A stretch of 64,000 bases of DNA, taken from contig CAJYMC010000007.1 in NCBI GenBank assembly GCA_913775715.1, positions 992,001 through 1,056,000 of the forward strand. Direction: 5' to 3'. The notes under the pieces were generated by a model, which was not told the DNA's origin, did not search any database, and worked only from the letters and a program-made list of their open reading frames with translations. The translations under genes were made by a program, and so were the position numbers. The stretch is from an uncultured Exiguobacterium sp. Lineage in GTDB: Bacteria; Bacillota; Bacilli; Exiguobacteriales; Exiguobacteriaceae. Positions 61,611 to 64,000 of the stretch are shown here, one piece after another. The stretch's first letter is position 1. Each line of letters starts with the position of its first letter.

Positions 61611-61991
61611 TTAGTCTGCTTCGTATATGCCCTCTCTGAAGTCGTACACTTGACTCCATATCTTGATTTTAGTGCCATTGATTGTCACCGTATCCTTCGT
61701 CCACTTCACTTCTTTTATTTCGCGACAAGGATACTCCCAGTACATTCTACGCTTTTCTCCGTTCTTATTTTCCATAATGCCGAGCATCGCATAATCCACC
61801 GTCGCGCCACCATTCGCGCGGTAAAAGCGAATCGTGTACGCCTGATCAGGCGAGCTACTTTTCGAGATATACTCTTCTTTTGGTACAACATTGATATCAA
61901 CCAAGAAAAATAGTCGATAGATCGTCCACACGACATATATCGAAAGACTTGCACCTGCTATGATTCCCGTTATCTTTAACTTTTTTCTCAC
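61611..61991 (-). CDS. DUF5412-type membrane-anchored protein
   Basis: A 126-aa protein, likely starting with GTG. One N-terminal helix (ITGIIAGASLSIYVVWTI) anchors an extracellular domain with SPDQAYTIRFYRANGGATVD, then WEYPCREIKEVKWTKDTVTI, matching the DUF5412 pattern. In Bacilli these small proteins often occur among immunity genes. Function unknown. Confidence 0.7.
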   Translation of the reverse strand: MRKKLKITGIIAGASLSIYVVWTIYRLFFLVDINVVPKEEYISKSSSPDQAYTIRFYRANGGATVDYAMLGIMENKNGEKRRMYWEYPCREIKEVKWTKDTVTINGTKIKIWSQVYDFREGIYEAD

Positions 61992-62035
61992 TTTTCAAGA
62001 CTCCAATTTTTATATATTCTTCAACATTCAATCGT

Positions 62036-62431
62036 TTAGTCTCCCCAAAAGCAAATCAACGTATTTTGATAGACCGACACGATGCACATCCGCTTCAACA
62101 ATTCTAAAAAATGATGAAGTTCCATGATTCGTTTATCTGACTGATGTATCATCCACGGCTCATTCGCATAATGATTCGCTTGATTCATCATCCACGCTTC
62201 CTTCGGTATACAATAGCGTTGAATAAGCAGCTCGCAAATTCCAATCAACTCGTTCACTTCTCTTGCTAAGAACAACTTATCGCCGTAAGAATCGAGATCA
62301 ATCAAAAGGTCACAGCGATTGGAGGTACTTGCGAACTCTTCTCTTAAAAAGCGTTGGACGTTACTCGGAAATAGGAGAATCTCTTTTTCGTTTTTTGGCA
62401 CTTCTTTTAAATCCGTACTAATCCCAAACAT
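62036..62431 (-). CDS. Immunity-like hypothetical protein
   Basis: A 131-aa soluble protein after AAAGGAGGACG. Contains YGDKLFLAREVNELIGICEL and LHHFLELLKRMCIVSVYQNT. No family recognised; it sits among immunity-like genes on the minus strand and resembles them in size. Confidence 0.55.
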   Translation of the reverse strand: MFGISTDLKEVPKNEKEILLFPSNVQRFLREEFASTSNRCDLLIDLDSYGDKLFLAREVNELIGICELLIQRYCIPKEAWMMNQANHYANEPWMIHQSDKRIMELHHFLELLKRMCIVSVYQNTLICFWGD

Positions 62432-62463
62432 GATCGTCCTCCTTTATATCGTTCCTATGAATG

Positions 62464-63082
62464 TCAATCATAGTAGTCGATCCCTTCTCCTCTAAGAAGA
62501 AACGCTTTTACTTTGTCTTCACTATCAAAACAAGCTTCATTCGAAAATAGATAGTAGCCCATGAAATCATGCTCCATCGTGATGAATGACATCTCTTCCG
62601 TCGCGTGAATAACGGGAACAATCTTTTCTCTTTTAAAGAACCATTCCTTTGACCATTTTCCGCTCAAACGTCAGGAGATTCGTAAACGATATAAAAAAGT
62701 CTTCGTTAACAGCCCCATACCAATAGGTCTCATCTAGCAACAACTCCAGTTCGGTCGCGTCATGCACTTGAACGTGATAGTATAGGTTCTTGTTTGGTCG
62801 AACCTTTGTATACGATAGATTATGCTTTTGAAAGTACGGCTCGACCTCCTCGTCCGTAAAAGCTCCACCGAACGTGATGAAAATCGGGTAGCGATTGAGA
62901 CGCGTCAAAAATTGTTTTAAGACTCGATTTGAATCGCCTTGATAGTCTCTTTTAGTTTCCATATCCGGTAGACACCCCATCGAATAGATGAAATCGATAC
63001 GTTCCGGTCGATCAACGTACAAGTATCTGTCTTTGAACACTTGTGCGTGATTCATATGCTTCTCAAAATAGACATATAACAC
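62464..63082 (-). pseudogene. Paralogue of the next gene, frameshifted
   Basis: The first part (MLYVYFEKHMNHAQVFKDRY to LLTFERK) continues after one extra base in an A4 run near 62656-62659 into WSKEWFFKREKIVPVIHATE. The joined product of about 205 residues aligns along its length with 63110-63727 (for example LFSRLNRFPIYLSFG versus FLTRLNRYPIFITFG). This is a tandem duplicate that lost its frame, unless the base is an error or programmed. Confidence 0.7.
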
Positions 63083-63109
63083 GATTCCACTCCTCTCTCA
63101 ATCACTTTA

Positions 63110-63727
63110 TTACCGCTCGATTTCATCTTCTGGAAACAGTGCTTCTATTTTTTCTAACGCATCGAAATCGGTTTCATTCGAAAAGATCAGGACATTCTCG
63201 AAATCAAAGCCGGTTTTAAAAAATGTCGTCGGTTTCGTCATATCGATTACTGGCACTACTCTCTCTTTTTTGATCAACCAGCGTCTTACTCTCCTCGTTT
63301 CAAACTTCAATACATCAGTGAAAGCAATCAAATAGTAACCGTTGTTCCAAGCCAATGAAATGGTCTTCGCTAGTATTTGCAATAAGTCATTCGGTTGATT
63401 CACTTCGACGGTCATGTATCTTTCACGCTTAGTGATTAGAATCTCTGTATACGGTAATTGTTTGTGCTTAACCGTAGACAGCAAATCTTCTTTTTCTAAA
63501 TCAGTCAGTTCATGGAATCCAAAAGAGAGATATATTGGAAAACGATTTAACCGCGAGAATAACTGGGTTAACACTATTTCGTAAGAGATGACTTCATCTT
63601 CTTTTGAATCATCGTCATAATACTCGAAAGAAAAAATGGATGTGATTCGGTCTTGTCCTTTCACTGTCAGATGATATTCTTTAATCGTCTTCGCATGATT
63701 TTGCTGTTCTTCGATGTAAATGTGCAC
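63110..63727 (-). CDS. Immunity-like hypothetical protein, intact tandem paralogue
   Basis: A 205-aa soluble protein starting with GTG after GAGGGGA. Blocks: ITSIFSFEYYDDD, LFSRLNRFPIYLSFGFHELT, LAWNNGYYLIAFTDVLKFET and VRRWLIKKERVVPVIDMTKP. The duplicated, frameshifted copy lies 28 bp downstream on the same strand. Family unnamed. Probably an immunity protein of a secreted toxin system (inference). Confidence 0.6.
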   Translation of the reverse strand: MHIYIEEQQNHAKTIKEYHLTVKGQDRITSIFSFEYYDDDSKEDEVISYEIVLTQLFSRLNRFPIYLSFGFHELTDLEKEDLLSTVKHKQLPYTEILITKRERYMTVEVNQPNDLLQILAKTISLAWNNGYYLIAFTDVLKFETRRVRRWLIKKERVVPVIDMTKPTTFFKTGFDFENVLIFSNETDFDALEKIEALFPEDEIER

Positions 63728-63861
63728 TTTAATCCCCTCACTTTCTCTGGATTGTCACGGTCTTCATCAGGATTCTCTACTAACGGGTGTTACACTACAA
63801 GTATGCTCTCTTCTAACGTTAGACAACGAGACATACATAACCCAACTTAGAGGTGATTCCA

Positions 63862-64000
63862 GTGAAAAAACTTCTGCCTTGCGCCATCTGTGGCGAGAGA
63901 CACGATGAACTCCCGACTGAATATGAAACACTCGGACCGGTCTACTACGAACAAATGTCTGAGAAAGAGCAAGAAACGAAAAGCGAGATGCATGATACGT
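63862..64000 (+). CDS. DUF2199 protein, 5' end only
   Basis: Starts with GTG after AGAGGTGATT; 46 codons visible to the window edge. CAICGERHDELPTEYETLGP has the C-x-x-C zinc-like pair and the L-P pattern of DUF2199 proteins. No function is known for the family. The gene is divergent from the immunity-like genes. Confidence 0.65.
   Translation, partial: MKKLLPCAICGERHDELPTEYETLGPVYYEQMSEKEQETKSEMHDT

Noticed and set aside
61584..61913. Plus-strand ORF of 109 aa antisense to the DUF5412 gene
   Set aside because: No ribosome site; the minus strand has the recognisable DUF5412 motifs and the plus frame is low-complexity.
1..64000. CRISPR arrays, rRNA and tRNA genes, insertion sequences, phage genes
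   Set aside because: No regularly spaced repeats, no transposase- or integrase-like ORF, and no cloverleaf-like or rRNA-like stretch were seen by eye; a scan would be needed for proof.

Overview
The window looks like a stretch of chromosome from a low-to-mid GC Gram-positive (Firmicutes) bacterium. Evidence: strong AGGAGG-type ribosome binding sites before nearly every gene, frequent TTG and GTG starts, lipobox lipoproteins, a T-box leader, a ykkC-type riboswitch, PadR/HxlR/GntR regulators and a CcpA-type cre site. The gene content and style resemble Exiguobacterium; that genus call is inference. There is no rRNA, tRNA, CRISPR array, phage module or insertion sequence that I can support. It is an accessory-rich region of small operons, most separated by clear intrinsic terminators.

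0-10 kb: the end of a YdeI/OmdA-family gene, an ABC exporter operon with a 29-aa leader protein, an alpha/beta hydrolase, a DJ-1/PfpI gene with an ABM monooxygenase, a LysR regulator that shares a 17-bp box with that operon, a two-helix potassium channel, a decayed DUF389-like gene, a quinone-reductase-like dehydrogenase, and a secreted beta-propeller resembling peptidyl-hydroxyglycine amidating lyase. 10-20 kb: a T-box (predicted tRNA-Gln) in front of an MFS transporter, a frameshifted GNAT gene, a 1242-aa FtsX-like permease with a duplicated extracellular C-terminal domain and no ATPase beside it, an EamA transporter, and small exported proteins.

20-30 kb: a GntR-controlled beta-diglucoside PTS operon (GH4 phospho-glucosidase, EIIC, EIIA, EIIB, ChbG/YdjC deacetylase) with the gene complement of a chitobiose/cellobiose system, then small membrane and exported proteins, a zincin and a dehydrogenase. 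30-40 kb: an HxlR regulator divergent from an MFS/luciferase-like pair with a duplicated 43-bp operator block, a TerC protein, and a PadR-led ABC exporter operon. 40-53 kb: a metallo-beta-lactamase-fold hydrolase under a ykkC-type riboswitch, an M3 oligopeptidase, a ceramidase-like protein, LysR/LysE, HxlR/nitroreductase/tautomerase, TetR with twin operators, phosphatidylserine decarboxylase, a gene with an in-frame stop, and the SstT symporter with a cre site.

54-64 kb: AT-richer, probably acquired DNA (EamA transporter, Old Yellow Enzyme, LysR), a DUF2268 metallopeptidase lipoprotein, a RelBE toxin-antitoxin pair, and a run of orphan immunity-like genes (SUFU domain, a tandem paralogous pair, DUF5412). 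Several of these are frameshifted or exist only as fragments. A DUF2199 gene is cut by the window end. The recurring themes are electrophile/quinone and xenobiotic handling under dedicated small regulators, export, and remains of intercellular-toxin immunity.
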